Shown here one piece after another: positions 1 through 10,718 of a stretch of DNA of 64,000 nucleotides. The stretch's first letter is position 1, and the number at the start of each line of letters is the position of its first letter. The notes under the pieces were generated by a model. It was not told where the DNA came from and did no database searches. It was given only the letters and a program-made list of their open reading frames with translations. Position numbers and translations under genes: made by a program. This DNA is from Helianthus annuus (Eukaryota > Streptophyta > Magnoliopsida > Asterales > Asteraceae), in the NCBI RefSeq assembly GCF_002127325.2, contig NC_035436.2, positions 29,477,163 through 29,541,162 of the forward strand, given 5' to 3'.

Positions 1-14
1 CCTTCTGTTCAGCC

Positions 15-23
15 TATAAATAG
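15..23 (+). promoter_or_regulatory. TATA box of the LTR promoter
   Basis: TATAAATAG sits in a GC-moderate context just upstream of a CT/CA-rich leader, as in plant LTR promoters. Confidence 0.4.
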
Positions 24-630
24 GAGTGCTTGGTTTCTTTCCAACTCATCCCTTGACACACCACCTCTCTCACACTTCATCCACCACCCACCACCACCAT
101 AACACCATCATCCACCACCATCATCCATTGTCCATCGTAGAGTGTGTGAGTCGTCTCGGGATCCAAGATTGATCGTAAGAGTTCTTGACAATCAAGGCCA
201 TGTTTGCCTAAGTCTCTTACATCACTTGGTGAAGACAAGTGTTTAGTATAATAGTTTTTATTTTTCATCTTTTGCACTTTTTATTTGGTTTTGTATTAAT
301 GACTTTAATAACTAGTTGCTTATGTTGAAGGTGATCTTTCCTTATCGTTTATCCGTGGTGTCTTGGCATTATTTTACTGTCTATATAAAATAAAAGATTT
401 TTCACCATTCATATCTCCACGGTCTATATGGAGGTATGTTGGCTACCTGGTCGGGGGTTAAGGGAACGGTTTGGTAAGGGTCTTGCCCTTGTTCAGCGTT
501 TAGAGGTCCTGCAAGGGACCTGGGTCAAATTTAGTAGGATCTCCTTCAATGCCCATAGGTATTGGATGGCGGGGATCCAAACTCGTTGACCCCCTCATAA
601 GTTAACTACTATTAATACTATAACCCGGCT

Positions 631-833
631 ATTTAGGACTGTATCCCTGCTGACTCAGACTACTTAGCCAAGGGTAACGTCACCGCCAAAAGCAGGGCCT
701 ACCATAATTTGCATTAATAACTTAATTCATTATCTTCCAATAATCCAACCCTTTAGGATTGTATCCTTGCTGACTCAAACTACTGGGTTGAGGGTAACGT
801 CGCCTTCAAAAGAGGGGCCTGCTACAATAACTA
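631..833 (+). repeat. Two direct repeats of about 83 bp, 120 bp apart
   Basis: 631-713 and 751-833 share the order ttaggact/att-gtatcc-tgctgactca-actac, then gggtaacgtc, then gggcct. They are diverged direct copies inside the LTR. Confidence 0.7.
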
Positions 834-1224
834 AGATAATCTCTTAAACAAGTGCAAAAGTGCGAAAATAATCAAAGGTTATACTAATACACGAGTCGGA
901 TCCAAGTGATTCATCTTGTCTATCTGTTTTTATTTTATTTTTATTTTTCAGCATTTAGTTAGCTTTTATTTTCTTAGTTTAAAAAAAACCTTTTCTAACT
1001 TTTTGATTTGATTAGACGTTGAGGATAAACCAGTACTAAAAGCTCTTGTGTCCTTGGACGACCTCGATATCTTACCAACACTATACTACGTCCACGATGG
1101 GTGCACTTGCCCATATGTGTGTTTAGTGTTAGTAAATATCGTGTTTTATAAATTTAAAACTTGGCTAAAGGTGTAAAAAGGGCTTAATTATACATTAAAA
1201 ATATATTACACTACACGCACATCA

Positions 1225-2528
1225 ATGATCCTGTTGCGGCTAAGTATCCATTGGAATTAGAAGCTGTGAAAAATGAGATGAAACAGTTTTACACTGTAGA
1301 TGATCCTACAAAAAGGAAATTTCCTTCTCTCATAGATTTCATAATTCCAGAAAACATGAATGAGTATCTTGAAACAAAAGCAAGACAAGCAAGGATAAGA
1401 GCCAAAGTTGAATGCAAGGATCAAGGTGATGAAGCCATTCTGGAAAGAAGGGAATTCCTACTCAACAAAGTCAAACAAATAGGTGTCAAGTTTATTCCCT
1501 GAAGCAGAACAACGAAAGGAATTGAGAAAGGAATATCTTGCATACATAATGAAAGAAAAGTTCTATCCTGCTGAAGAAACAGAATTCAAAGACTGGCCAA
1601 TCATTGCATTGAAGCTTGAAGCTAACAGAATTGAAAAGATTAAACTTGATCCACGGAAGAAAAAGACAGCTCCAAATTGGAACAAATACAGCAAATTAAT
1701 AGCTGATCTTATATCCGAGCATAAAAGAAAGAAGCAGGAGTTGGTGGATGGAAAGGTAGATACTACGGATGCCATAGCAAAATGGTAGAAGCAGCAAATT
1801 GATGAAGCTTATGAAAGACTTGAGAAGCAGAGGTTGAAAGCCTCTAACACTCCTAAAAAGTCTGACTACAAAAAGCTACAGGAGCAAGTCAAAATCTTTG
1901 AAACACAGATCAGCACAGCAGAAGCTTTTGTCACAAAATTGAGAAAAGAAAAGAAAGAAATGTTATCTGCTAGAGAAGAAAAGAACAAAGAAGCTGATCA
2001 GATTGAAGAAGCTATGAAGAAAATAGCCTCAGATAAAGAAATATTAGCAAAACTACAAGACCTTGCCAAAAGGGTCAAAGTAGTGAGCCAAAAGTCATCA
2101 GCAGGTGTCACAAACAGTGAGCTGTCTGACAAAGAAGTTGAAGCAGACATAGCTGCAGCAAATGAGATTATTAAACAAGCATTTATACGAGTGTCTGTAG
2201 CTCATGATACTGCTTTTCACTTCTTCTCTAGGCCAATCACTCCAAGTTCATCAGTAAATAAACCTCTCCCAAGAAACCCATTTGGTTTTAAAATACTAAA
2301 GTGGCTCTCTAATAAAAAAAAACCCATGTATTGACTCTGATCAGAACCAATGGAGAAGTGAGGCATATATCAAGGAATCAAGCACTAGGCCTAAGTGTTG
2401 AAGATCTACAAGATCTCCTTGAGCTTTCACTGTGCAGGGATGAGGATGATTCAAGTTCCAAAGAATTTGAAAAAGAATTTAAAAGAAAAGCAAAGGAACT
2501 TCTGATGAAAAATAAAGATCCTGAATAA
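1225..2528 (+). pseudogene. 3' ORF of a SIRE-like copia retrotransposon (charged coiled-coil protein), broken
   Basis: An open frame rich in K and E runs from the LTR junction at 1225 to a TAA near 2528, directly before a polypurine tract and LTR. This is the place where SIRE/Maximus copia elements carry an extra ORF between pol and the 3' LTR. The middle (about 1800-2100) reads as a long coiled coil with heptad-like K/E/L spacing. No catalytic motif was seen. It is disabled three ways: an extra base in the C run near 1494-1498, an in-frame TAG at 1786-1788, and a frameshift in the A run at about 2308-2317. The 5' part was removed by the upstream LTR insertion. Function is unknown; an env-like or virion role is only a positional guess. 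Confidence 0.6.
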
Positions 2529-2552
2529 AGACAGGTTTTGGCATTATCTGTT

Positions 2553-2564
2553 CCAGGGGGAGAT
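2553..2564 (+). other. Polypurine tract
   Basis: CCAGGGGGAGAT directly abuts the TGTTGGGAT start of the LTR, the expected plus-strand priming site of a copia element. Confidence 0.75.
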
Positions 2565-3362
2565 TGTTGGGATTGAACCCTATCAGAGGAACAGATAATA
2601 TAAAGCCAAAACCTGATCACAACAGTGGATTCACAATAAGCAGATGTTTACACCAAACTCTCCCCTTGACAGTGGTAATCTAACAGCTGATGGATCTTAA
2701 ATACTGCTCAACTACAACAACTGATGAACACAACTCTGATGATCATCTAAAGACTGCTGAAGACAAACACTGAGCTCTATCTACTGCTGTCTCATAAGTA
2801 CTGCTGAAGATTCAAGCACTGCTCATTCAAAGACTGATCACCTTTTGAAGAAAGCACTGATGTTCAAGTAATCAGTGCTTAGGCTACAACAGTGGAACGT
2901 GAACAGTGTTAGACTTGTTTTGTGTTGTATTATCAATCAGTTGTTTAGACATCAGTAGTTTGTATAGGTCAGTGTTTATAGTTTGGTAGGTCGTTAGATG
3001 TCACTATCATGGTGACGTCAGCTGAGGTACATCAGTAGTTTGGTTTGCCTATAAATATGACAGTACTCTGTACTGTTATACTTGATCGTCTTGAGTGAGT
3101 TCTTCTCCTCAATTCATCATTTCATCTTGTGCAACCAACTCTGGAGTATCAGGCTGAGGGGGAGTTTAGATTGTAAGCTTGCACTGTAATCATTTGCTTT
3201 TATAATCTTTTGACTCTATGAAAAAGTTTATCAAACTATATTCTCCTTTGATTGTGTTTAAAAAGTTTGCTACTCATTTCCGCTGCACTTATATCATTTC
3301 ATATATTCTAATTATTCATTTTATGCAAACAAACACAATCATGACAGCCTCAGATCCTAACA
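2565..3362 (+). mobile_element. 3' LTR of the SIRE-like copia element
   Basis: The LTR is 798 bp. It starts TGTTGGGAT and ends ATCCTAACA, an imperfect terminal inverted repeat with TG...CA ends. A TATA box (TATAAATA, 3050-3057) lies about 310 bp from the 3' end, followed by CT/AT-rich sequence. Its right edge interrupts the integrase of an antisense copia element, so this element inserted into that one. The matching 5' LTR and target duplication lie outside the window. Confidence 0.8.
3050..3057 (+). promoter_or_regulatory. TATA box of the SIRE-like LTR
   Basis: TATAAATA inside the LTR, at a normal position for the U3/R border. Confidence 0.5.
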
Positions 3363-4095
3363 GTATGTCTTCCATAATATTCACCGCCTCTATCTGATCT
3401 CACAACTTTAATCTGACGATCTAATTGCTTTTCAACTTCAGCCTTATAATCTTTAAAAGTTGTTAGAGATTCAGATTTCTCCTTAATAAGATACAAGTAC
3501 ATGCAACGAGAATAATCATCAATGAAAATGATGAATGAAGTATGTCCTGTTATGCAGCAACTTGGTAGGGACCACTAATGTCAGTGTGAATGAGTTCTAA
3601 TAAATTAGGGCTCCTAGTGGCACCTTTCTTATTCGCTAATGTCATTTTACCTTTAAGACATTTGGCATATGTTCCTAAATTAGAGAAATCGAGAGGAGGT
3701 AAGACTTCATCCTTTACAAGACGATTTAATCGTTCTTTTGAAATGTGGCCTAAACGTTGATGCCACAACATGGATGAAGTTTCTAAGTCTCGTTTCTCTT
3801 TCATCTTTGTGAGTGATTCATTAATGTTATATGACAACAAAGATTTGGAAAAGCCATCATCTAGTTCTAATCTATAGAGACCACCATCCAGAATACCAGT
3901 ACCATAAAGAACAGTTTCATAGAGGATAGGGAGTTTGCAATGACCATGGGAAACAATAAAACCGTCCATGGCTAACTTTGGTCCTGATACAAGGTTCCGA
4001 GTTACCTCAGGAACATATAAGGTATCATAAAGTTTAATACATAAACCAGTTTTCATAACTAATTGTAATGTTCCAATGGCCTTCACTTCTAATTC
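3363..4095 (-). pseudogene. Copia pol fragment: gag-pre-integrase and integrase N-terminal half
   Basis: Directly after the TGA that ends the gag-protease frame, the same frame continues. It has a WHQRLGH motif of the gag-pre-integrase domain and the start of the integrase core (HTDISGPY). A frameshift near 3549 moves the frame; the continuation to 3363 reads FIDDYSR and VRSDRGGEY, the region around the second integrase aspartate. The zinc-binding cysteines of the pre-integrase domain are partly lost. The SIRE-like LTR cuts the reading frame at 3362/3363. It cannot make active integrase. Confidence 0.8.
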
Positions 4096-5088
4096 TCAGT
4101 CATCCCCAACCTTAAGCGTTCTTTGGTTTCTTTCCCGCTTCCGGATTGAAAGGAATCCCTGAGTTGAATTGGTAACATGAACCATAGAACCAGAATCAAA
4201 CCACCAAGAATTAGCAGGAACACTTAAATTATAGAACTCAAGTATCATAAAATAATCGTTACCTTTCTTAGCCAGCCACACCGTAAAGTCAGGGTATTCC
4301 TTCTGCATATGTCCTGCCTTTTCACAGAACTTCCAGCAGATTCTGCCTAAGGAGTTCTTAGAGCTGGAAGGTGCACTTGTATTAGGATTGGGCCTTTGGA
4401 CTTTAGAAGCATCCTTCCTCTGATGATTGTTCTTCCTCTTCTTAGTGTTGGAGGTGGTGAAGTTAGCAACATCAGTAGTGCGATCCATCCTCGTACACTC
4501 TTCCTCCTGTACGCACATAGCAACCAGCTCACTCATCGTCCATTTGTCCTTCTGAGTGTTGTAATTGATCTTGAATGCTTCAAAGGATGAAGGAAGCGAA
4601 GCGATGATGAAATGAACAAGGAAACCATCACTGATCTCCATTTCCAGCCCCTTCAGCTTATTGGCCATGTCATTCATCATCAAGATGTGCTCGCGAATGT
4701 CGTTCCTCCCATCATACTTAGTTGTCACCAGCTTGAGGATAAGGTTACTAGCGTGTGCTTTAGACATCCCTTTAAACTGCGCCTCCACATGTTCCAAGTA
4801 GGTTTTAGCATCTTCAGAATCAGGAAATGCTCCCCTGATTGCATTACTGATGGACTGCTTCATGAACATGAGAGACATGCGGTTACACCTAGTCCATTTT
4901 TCATGAACTATCTGCTCAGCAGCAGTACTTTGAGTGGTAAGGTCCGCTGGCTTATTCTCTCTTAGAGCATAATCAAAATCCAGCAGCCCAAGCGTAAGCA
5001 TGAGAGCATCCTTCCATGCAGCAAAGTTATCACCAGCCAAAGGTGGAATCCCCTGATTTGGTGCTGATAGTGGAAATAAGATGAGCAA
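4096..5088 (-). pseudogene. Copia gag and protease
   Basis: About 330 codons on the minus strand. The first 200 residues match the copia Gag (UBN2-like) fold pattern (LAGDNFAAWK near the start, IIASLPSSFEAF in the middle). The zinc knuckle is degenerate: CWKFCEKAGH is followed by Y where the last C should be. The protease starts at WWFDSGSMVHVTN with the DSG active-site triplet. No ATG opens the frame; an in-frame TAG lies just upstream, so the true start is lost or further inside. A TGA at 4096-4098 separates it from integrase. RNA packaging by this protein is unlikely given the damaged knuckle. Confidence 0.8.
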
Positions 5089-6570
5089 GTTATGATTCTA
5101 AGAAAGAAATTCTAATGTGATCTAAGGGCATATTAAACTAAGGCAGGCATAAATAATGACCATTTTACATTATGAAGTTGTGATATTGTCTATTACTAAC
5201 ATCTAAATAATAGACTTAGTTAAAAAATTCTACTTAAACGAAGAGAAATCAGCTTTGGCGAGAAGTGTAATCATTTAAGCATATGTGCAAAGTGGTTGTA
5301 ACAAATCAGCTTTGGCCAGAAATTGAGACACTCACTTTAGTTATGCACTTGTTGAGTATGCCATCTATGAAGGAATTAAATCAGCTTTGGCCAGATATTA
5401 AGACATTCATGTTTAGGATGCACACTTAACATAGCTTTAGTAATACTTGAACAATAAGCAGATGTATCAAGTCAACTTTGGCCAGAAATAATACATTAAA
5501 ACTCATTCAAGTTAAGCCATATTGGTTTTGTAAAACATTATCTGATTCTGATTAATTAACAAAGTAATTACAAAACCAATTATTTAATAGCCAAATTTTA
5601 GTTCACATTAATTGCCAAATTTTATGAACATTCATGATTTCGGATGAATCATGTCTTGGATTCTTCCGAAATGACTAATTTCGAATCATTTCGGGCTATC
5701 CGAAATGGATGATTTCGAATGATTTCGGATGTATCCAAGACGCGTAAGTCGAATCATTTCGGATGATTTCGGATGATGATACTTAGTCCGCGATTCATTC
5801 GAAATGGTCAGTTCTTGATGATCCGTGATGGATTTCGGATGATTTCGGATGGTAAAGCTTAGTCCGCGATTCATCCGAAATGGTTAGTTGCTGATCCATA
5901 ATGGGCGAACAATGTTCATCCGGAATGATCAGTCGGTTGCTAATCCGTAATGGGCAAACAATGTTCATCTGGAATGATCAGTCGGTTGCTGATCTGTAAT
6001 GGGCGAACAATGTTCATCCGGAATGATCATCCGTAATGATTAGATCCGTAATGTGTTCTTCAAGCTGTTACAGCTGTTAATGTGAAAACATAACAAAAAA
6101 ATTCGAAATCTTAGGAATTGTGATAGAGTTTCCTATTTTATCATTGATCTAATTTTATTAGAAAATTTCGAAAATCATAATCTGTTTATCCTATTAACTG
6201 ATTTCGAAAAAACTTATTAAATAAAATTAGATCAAAATTAGGAAAACATTCCACAATTCAAATCATATTCCAAAACATAAAGGAAATTTCGAATTTTAAC
6301 TAAGAACATGATGAACCTTAAATAAAATAACCTTAATACTATATCCGAAATCTGGGAATTTATCAATCATTTAAACAATACTTGAACATTATGATTTCGG
6401 ACAGGAACATAAGAATGAACATGTCATCCGCGATGCCATTCCGAATGATAGAAACAGAACAGTTAATGATTTCGGATGACAGAAAAACGAATTTAATTAT
6501 CGTTTTAAAACCTGTTTTCCAGTTTTAATCCAGATTTACGGATAGAAAACAGAACTGACTAATCAACATA
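5089..6570 (-). repeat. Long copia leader with several repeat families
   Basis: The 1.48 kb between PBS and gag has no ORF of note. It holds four spaced copies of a cagctttggccaga-like motif (near 5247, 5302, 5378, 5468). A cluster of gatttcggatgatttcgg-type repeats spans 5637-5890 and scattered copies reach 6480. A 49-bp tandem repeat of about 2.7 units starts at 5901, 5950 and 5999. Confidence 0.7.
5901..6032 (-). repeat. 49-bp tandem repeat, about 2.7 units
   Basis: Each unit opens with atgggcgaacaatgttcat and contains ggaatgatcagtcggttgct. Unit starts at 5901, 5950 and 5999 give an exact 49-bp period. Confidence 0.85.
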
Positions 6571-6583
6571 TGCTCTGATACCA
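6571..6583 (-). other. Primer binding site (initiator Met tRNA type)
   Basis: On the minus strand this reads TGGTATCAGAGCA, the usual copia PBS complementary to the 3' end of initiator Met tRNA. Two bases separate it from the LTR. Confidence 0.85.
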
Positions 6584-6585
6584 CA

Positions 6586-6786
6586 TGTTGGGTCATACAT
6601 GAGGGAAAACATTAAAACATACCTGTTACAGCAGACAGTGCAGTGGAGAATCCAGTCAGAGATGATCCCATCGTGTTCGACATATGTGTCAGTGTGATCA
6701 GTGTGATCTGGTTCCTCCTTAGGGTGCTGACTGATGATGGTGACTAAGAAAACCGACAAGGGAATCGGTTATGGGAGAGGGAGGTC

Positions 6787-6817
<31 letters not shown>

Positions 6818-7042
6818 TTATGATTAGGTTGTCTTATTGAGTGTGTAACCTAATGACCTCCATATAATTCTCCTTATATAAGCACCCAGGAGGAAACCTA
6901 ATTAGTTAATAAGGGTAATATGGTACATCAACAATTACCAAATAATTATTTAATAGGTTATTATATATTTTGATCTATATTATGTAAATGATTAAAATGG
7001 CTATATTATTAAATATTAAACCATAATAAATTTAATCTTACA
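6586..7042 (-). mobile_element. 5' LTR of the antisense copia element
   Basis: About 457 bp. On the minus strand it runs from TGTAAGATTAAA to ATGACCCAACA. A TATA-like CTTATATAAGG (about 6873-6884) faces the same way. The outer edge is placed where homology with 12334 onward begins; a few bases of ambiguity remain. A (TGA)n microsatellite lies at about 6786-6826. Confidence 0.7.
6786..6826 (+). repeat. (TGA)n microsatellite
   Basis: About 13 trinucleotide units in the copia LTR. Confidence 0.85.
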
Positions 7043-7225
7043 CGTCCAACTTCAAACAAACTATGTTTAGAATGTTTAACTTTTTTAGCATCAAAATTCA
7101 AGATACAAGTGACACAAACATCAGTCGTTCAAAAAAAATGTGACACAAACATCTCACATCTGGTAATTTCCAGATTCAGCAAAATCATCAAACCATTATC
7201 AAAAAGTTCACAACACAAGAAAATT

Positions 7226-7425
7226 ACATACTTTGTGAGCAATTCTTCCAAAAGGAAATGTTAATCAGGAGCCCATTCAACAGATAACCCCGGATTATGC
7301 CTCAACGCAGACCTAGTAGGAACCACCATCAAATTCTCTGGCGCCGCCGCACCATCATCGTTAATGGTGGCGCCATTTCGGTTACTGGTTGACTCATTAT
7401 TATTATTCGAAGAAGGGTTTATAAA
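7226..7425 (-). pseudogene. Captured exon fragment of a plant gene, possibly DUF3755/SANT-like
   Basis: On the minus strand a frame reads polar N/S-rich sequence, then MVVPTRSALRHNPGLSVEWA, then a TAA, then FLLEELLTKY and a GTAATT donor at 7227-7222. The HNPGLS-EW pattern followed by an E/L-rich helix resembles the conserved block of plant DUF3755 (SANT-like) proteins. The codon pair read as TAA CAT sits where that family usually has EQ, so the frame is broken. No further exons are evident. The family call is from memory and tentative; the exon-like structure and donor are visible. The same fragment, with the same stop, recurs at 12520-12717. Confidence 0.4.
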
Positions 7426-7714
7426 TTATAATCCCAACCATCAATAAAATTAAAAAATAAACAAACTTTCTCAAATTCCTTTTAAAGACTCATCAGTAAT
7501 TTGACCCATCATGGGTGGTTTGAGTGGATGTAGCTGGCAGTTGCTTGTCATTGTACGGTGGAGATGATGACAGGTGGTTGTTTACGATTGGGATGTGTGG
7601 GGTGGGTGGTGCTGTGGTGGTTACTAGTGGTAAACGGGTGGGTGATGGTGGTTTGGTAGGTGATAAAGGAAAGGGGTGGGCGGTGTTGGTTTGTGAGGTG
7701 AGATTAGAGACTGA

Positions 7715-8109
7715 GGGGGTGTTTTGCCTTTCTTTGATTTTTTTTTTTTTGGCTTATGGTCATATTTTAAAGTAGTTTATGCTTATTTTCTTTCATTTAA
7801 TAAGCTATTTTTAAGTGTTTGCATTAGCTTATATTCTAAAACTTGATAATTAATAATTAATCTTTAGTTGTTTGTTAAGTTATTTTATATTATGGGAAGG
7901 GGTATAATATCATTGTGTGTAATGAGTAAAAAATCATCTTCTTCAAATAAGCTAAAAAACCATGTTCCCATAAGCTTCTTGGAATTAGCTTATATAAGCT
8001 AATAAGCATAAGCTTAAAAAGCTAAACCAAACACCCATTAGTGCTTATTTTGTAAAAATAATCTAAAAAAGCTATAAGCTTATATAAAAAAGCTAGGCCA
8101 AACACCCCC
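7715..8109. mobile_element. MITE with 3-bp target duplication (TGA)
   Basis: The 395-bp element has terminal inverted repeats GGGGGTGTTTTGCC and GGCCAAACACCCCC, flanked by TGA at 7712-7714 and 8110-8112. The interior is AT-rich with many AAGCTTAT-type self-complementary words. A 3-bp duplication fits the PIF/Harbinger-Tourist class, though TGA is not the usual TTA/TAA. It contains a second inner end (ccaaacaccc at 8023-8033). Confidence 0.6.
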
Positions 8110-8202
8110 TGAGAGAGAAAAAGGGATATAGGGTTACTTAAAGTTGAAATGACAAAATTGCCCTTATGTGCAATGCATATGATGATATTTAGTAGAAAAG
8201 GT

Positions 8203-8330
8203 TAATTGAGTTAGGGATAAAGGACATAACGTGTAGCATTTTGAAACATTAATTACAAAACTCGTCAATTTTAAAGACAAATGACACCGCCTTAAATTTG
8301 CTATACAGATAAAGGACAAAACTTGTAATT
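8203..8330. mobile_element. Isolated MULE-type terminal repeat (right end)
   Basis: The phrase aaaggacaaaacttgtaatt ends an arm that is the reverse complement of MULE left ends elsewhere in the window (10170, 36024). Its left partner is missing, probably removed by the copia insertion at 7042. It may be the right end of a MULE that carried the 7226-7425 gene fragment. Confidence 0.45.
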
Positions 8331-8561
8331 CACTCTAAAAGTAATAAATAAAAAAGTGTATAATTTTTATTTGAATCGAATTTGAATTTATAAATTCGTA
8401 TTCGATTTATTTTACTCGAATTGAATCGAATTGAAATTTGATAATCAAAATGAATTTTTGGTATTTGAATTTAATCGAATTTCAACTTTTTTTGACTTTT
8501 AAATGAATTCTGAACACCCCTACATAACTATTTAGAATATGGATTTTATATGTATAGTAAA

Positions 8562-8840
8562 CTAGTGTTTAACCTCATGTTGCGGGATCTTAAAACATGC
8601 TAAATAGTGTAACATCACAAATTTTAGGGATATTAAATATATATTATAAATTTTAAAATATCACTTATCAAAGGTGTGGAACTTTTATAAAAGTTATATG
8701 GGGATTATAAATTTAAGATGAAAAGTTAAATATATCAAGTTGGATTATTTTTCCATTGATTTTAAGGATTTAAAGTTTACCTACTTGAATAGTTCGAGGG
8801 TTGGATAAGCGAATTACCAAATAACAATTACCAAATAACT
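8562..8840 (-). mobile_element. Possible Helitron 3' end remnant
   Basis: On the minus strand a C/G-rich imperfect hairpin is followed by AAACACTAG and then T, the CTRR^T pattern of Helitron 3' ends. The same end is present at 14168 in the duplicate copy. No 5' TC end was identified. Confidence 0.35.
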
Positions 8841-10165
8841 TTTAAAAGACCTCAATGAAGTTTAATTAATTAAGACCTTGACGAGCAATATGAAGGGTAG
8901 TGTGTTGTCACTCCTGGCCCCTCTTGGTGTCAGATTCGATCCCCAAAGTGGGATACGGTGTAATTTAGTTGGTGTAGACAGAGATTTGAGACTTATGCTA
9001 AACGCGTTTTTTTGCACCATTAGCTGCCAATCATCTGTCACATAATATCGTCACAAATCTTTAAATACCCTTATTTCATTTCTAACCCTACAAATATCCT
9101 TACCTTCTTTAGTTTTCACCTTATCAACTAACTACCCATTACACACAAAATTTTAATAAAACCTTTCATTTTTTTACTTTGGCGCACCTCATCACATATA
9201 CCAAGACAAACACATGTCCTTTTGCAAGGTCATCTCACCTAAGGGCCTTAAAGAATGGATATGTTCCAATGGTAAGGGCATCGAAGGGCCTCAAAGGGAT
9301 TGGTCCCCAAGGGCCCATTGGAGATAGTCTTAGAGAGTAAGATTAGCTGGTAAAAAAATCTATGCCTGTGTGTCACCTCGCCTATTTGTAGGGCGTAGGC
9401 AAACACACATAATTTTCACTCTCGTCTTTGATAGATTATTCCTTGATTTTATTTACCGATTTGGCTTAACGAAAAGGTGGCAACGATGTATTACTTACAT
9501 TCATTTGATTTTATACATTAAAAGTTCATTCCGATTAATCTCTATGCGGTACCTCACCGCACGACTAGCGCCTAACGCCATCTACAAGATTGCTATCAAC
9601 TATGTTACTTAAATTCACTTGGTTAACCATGGTAGGTGTGGATTATATACCCTTTTTAATATTAAAAAAATAAACTATATCACTTTATTTTCATCAATAT
9701 AAAGAGTTTATTTTACGTTGTGGCCATGTATGCGTTAAGAAAAGCTTTCACAAGAAGTATTGAGTACACTTAGAAAAGGATATGAGATATGAAAATAACA
9801 AGTGACTCGTGAAATATGACATTATTACATTTTTCTACATTGATTTGAAGACGAGATGAACAATAAGATAAGTGACATGAAGAAAGATAGTAGGTTTGAA
9901 TCGCTAACTACAAAATCCGTGATCTAGAGTGATGATCATGTGCAATAAAATAAATTATCATCATTCAACAAACGTAATCACTTTTTCTTCTTTTGTCAGG
10001 CTGAAATCATAACCCTACACCACTATTTATACGACAAGCATTTGTTTAGAATCAAGAATAAAAAACCGAATGGTTACATACTTACAACATAGGCTTCCTG
10101 GAAGTGATGCCGCCACCTAGTTGTTATGTGACCAAGAATCAGGTCGAGAGAACACATGCTATATA
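8841..10165. other. Intergenic stretch without a recognisable gene
   Basis: The sequence is AT-rich, with only short chance frames (for example 9370-9612, unrecognised). Around 8900-8975, ggtgtcagattcgatcccc resembles a tRNA-type B box and may be a degraded SINE. Nothing else can be named. Confidence 0.5.
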
Positions 10166-10310
10166 GAAAAGAGTGAATTATAAGTTTTGTCCTTTATCTA
10201 TATATTAAATTTCAGGCGGTGTCCTTTATCTTTAAAATTGACAAATTTTGTACTTAATATTTTAAAATATTAACACATTATGTCCTTTAGCACTGACCCA
10301 TTTTATTTTT
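10166..10310. mobile_element. MULE-type left terminal repeat
   Basis: The arm begins gtgaattataagttttgtcc and continues with ggcggtgtcctttatc and tatgtcctttag, the same order as at 36024. No matching right end is seen before 14440. It may be the left end of the element carrying the gene fragment at 12520-12717. Confidence 0.45.
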
Positions 10311-10718
10311 TAGTTAAATTAGATCACACACGGGTAGTTTAGTCTTTTTACCTATTAATGTAAAAATATTAAAATAAATAAACAAGAATATATTAATATA
10401 AATACATATAAAAACCCCTCTATCCCTTTCTCCATACTTTTCCCTACCACCACCACTAACAACCGTTACATTCAACCACGAACAACCACCACCACCATCA
10501 ACAACCATCACTGTAACCCCATCACCGTTTGATATACAAGGCATTTGATTATGTTTACATTTCTAGAAAATCAAAACCGATTAACAAAATTTTCTAAAAG
10601 AAATAAATGAACTTCACTCAATTTTGAAGTTTTCCCATTGATTTTAACCAGACCTTTGCTTTCTAACCCACTGAAAAATAAATTCAAACTTTTTATTACT
10701 TTAATTTTCATCGAAAAG

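Larger units (their letters stand above)
1..1224 (+). mobile_element. Gypsy-type LTR, truncated by the window edge
   Basis: This looks like most of one long terminal repeat. A TATA box (TATAAATAG at 15-23) lies near the window start and T-rich sequence near 930-970. The stretch ends at 1224 in a terminal CA, and the next base begins an unrelated retrotransposon ORF. The last 200 bases resemble the end of Athila/Tat-type gypsy LTRs that precede a TGGCGCC primer site, but no primer site follows here. It is therefore a 3' LTR or a solo LTR whose insertion split the neighbouring ORF. No coding sequence was seen. The gypsy assignment is from memory of similar plant repeats and is not proven. Confidence 0.5.
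3363..7042 (-). mobile_element. Ty1/copia retrotransposon, 5' half, truncated at 3362
   Basis: Read on the minus strand the order is LTR (7042-6586), PBS (6583-6571), a long leader, gag with protease, then gag-pre-integrase and the start of the integrase. The integrase is cut at 3363 by the SIRE-like LTR, so reverse transcriptase, RNase H and the 3' LTR are not in view. Several stops and frameshifts show the element is dead. Confidence 0.85.
7043..8840. repeat. Diverged duplicate segment, copy A
   Basis: 7043-8034 matches 12334-13321 and 8390-8840 matches 13755-14440, in the same order and orientation. Copy A has an intact MITE and a MULE end (8203-8330) that copy B lacks. Copy B has a SINE and an expanded (TA)n that copy A lacks. 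Confidence 0.8.

Noticed and set aside
7524..7775. An 83-codon plus-strand frame rich in G and V, repeated at 12872
   Set aside because: It lies antisense to the captured gene-fragment region and runs into the MITE; repetition is explained by the segment duplication.
9370..9612. An 80-codon plus-strand frame
   Set aside because: No recognisable domain, no homologue in the window, AT-rich intergenic context.
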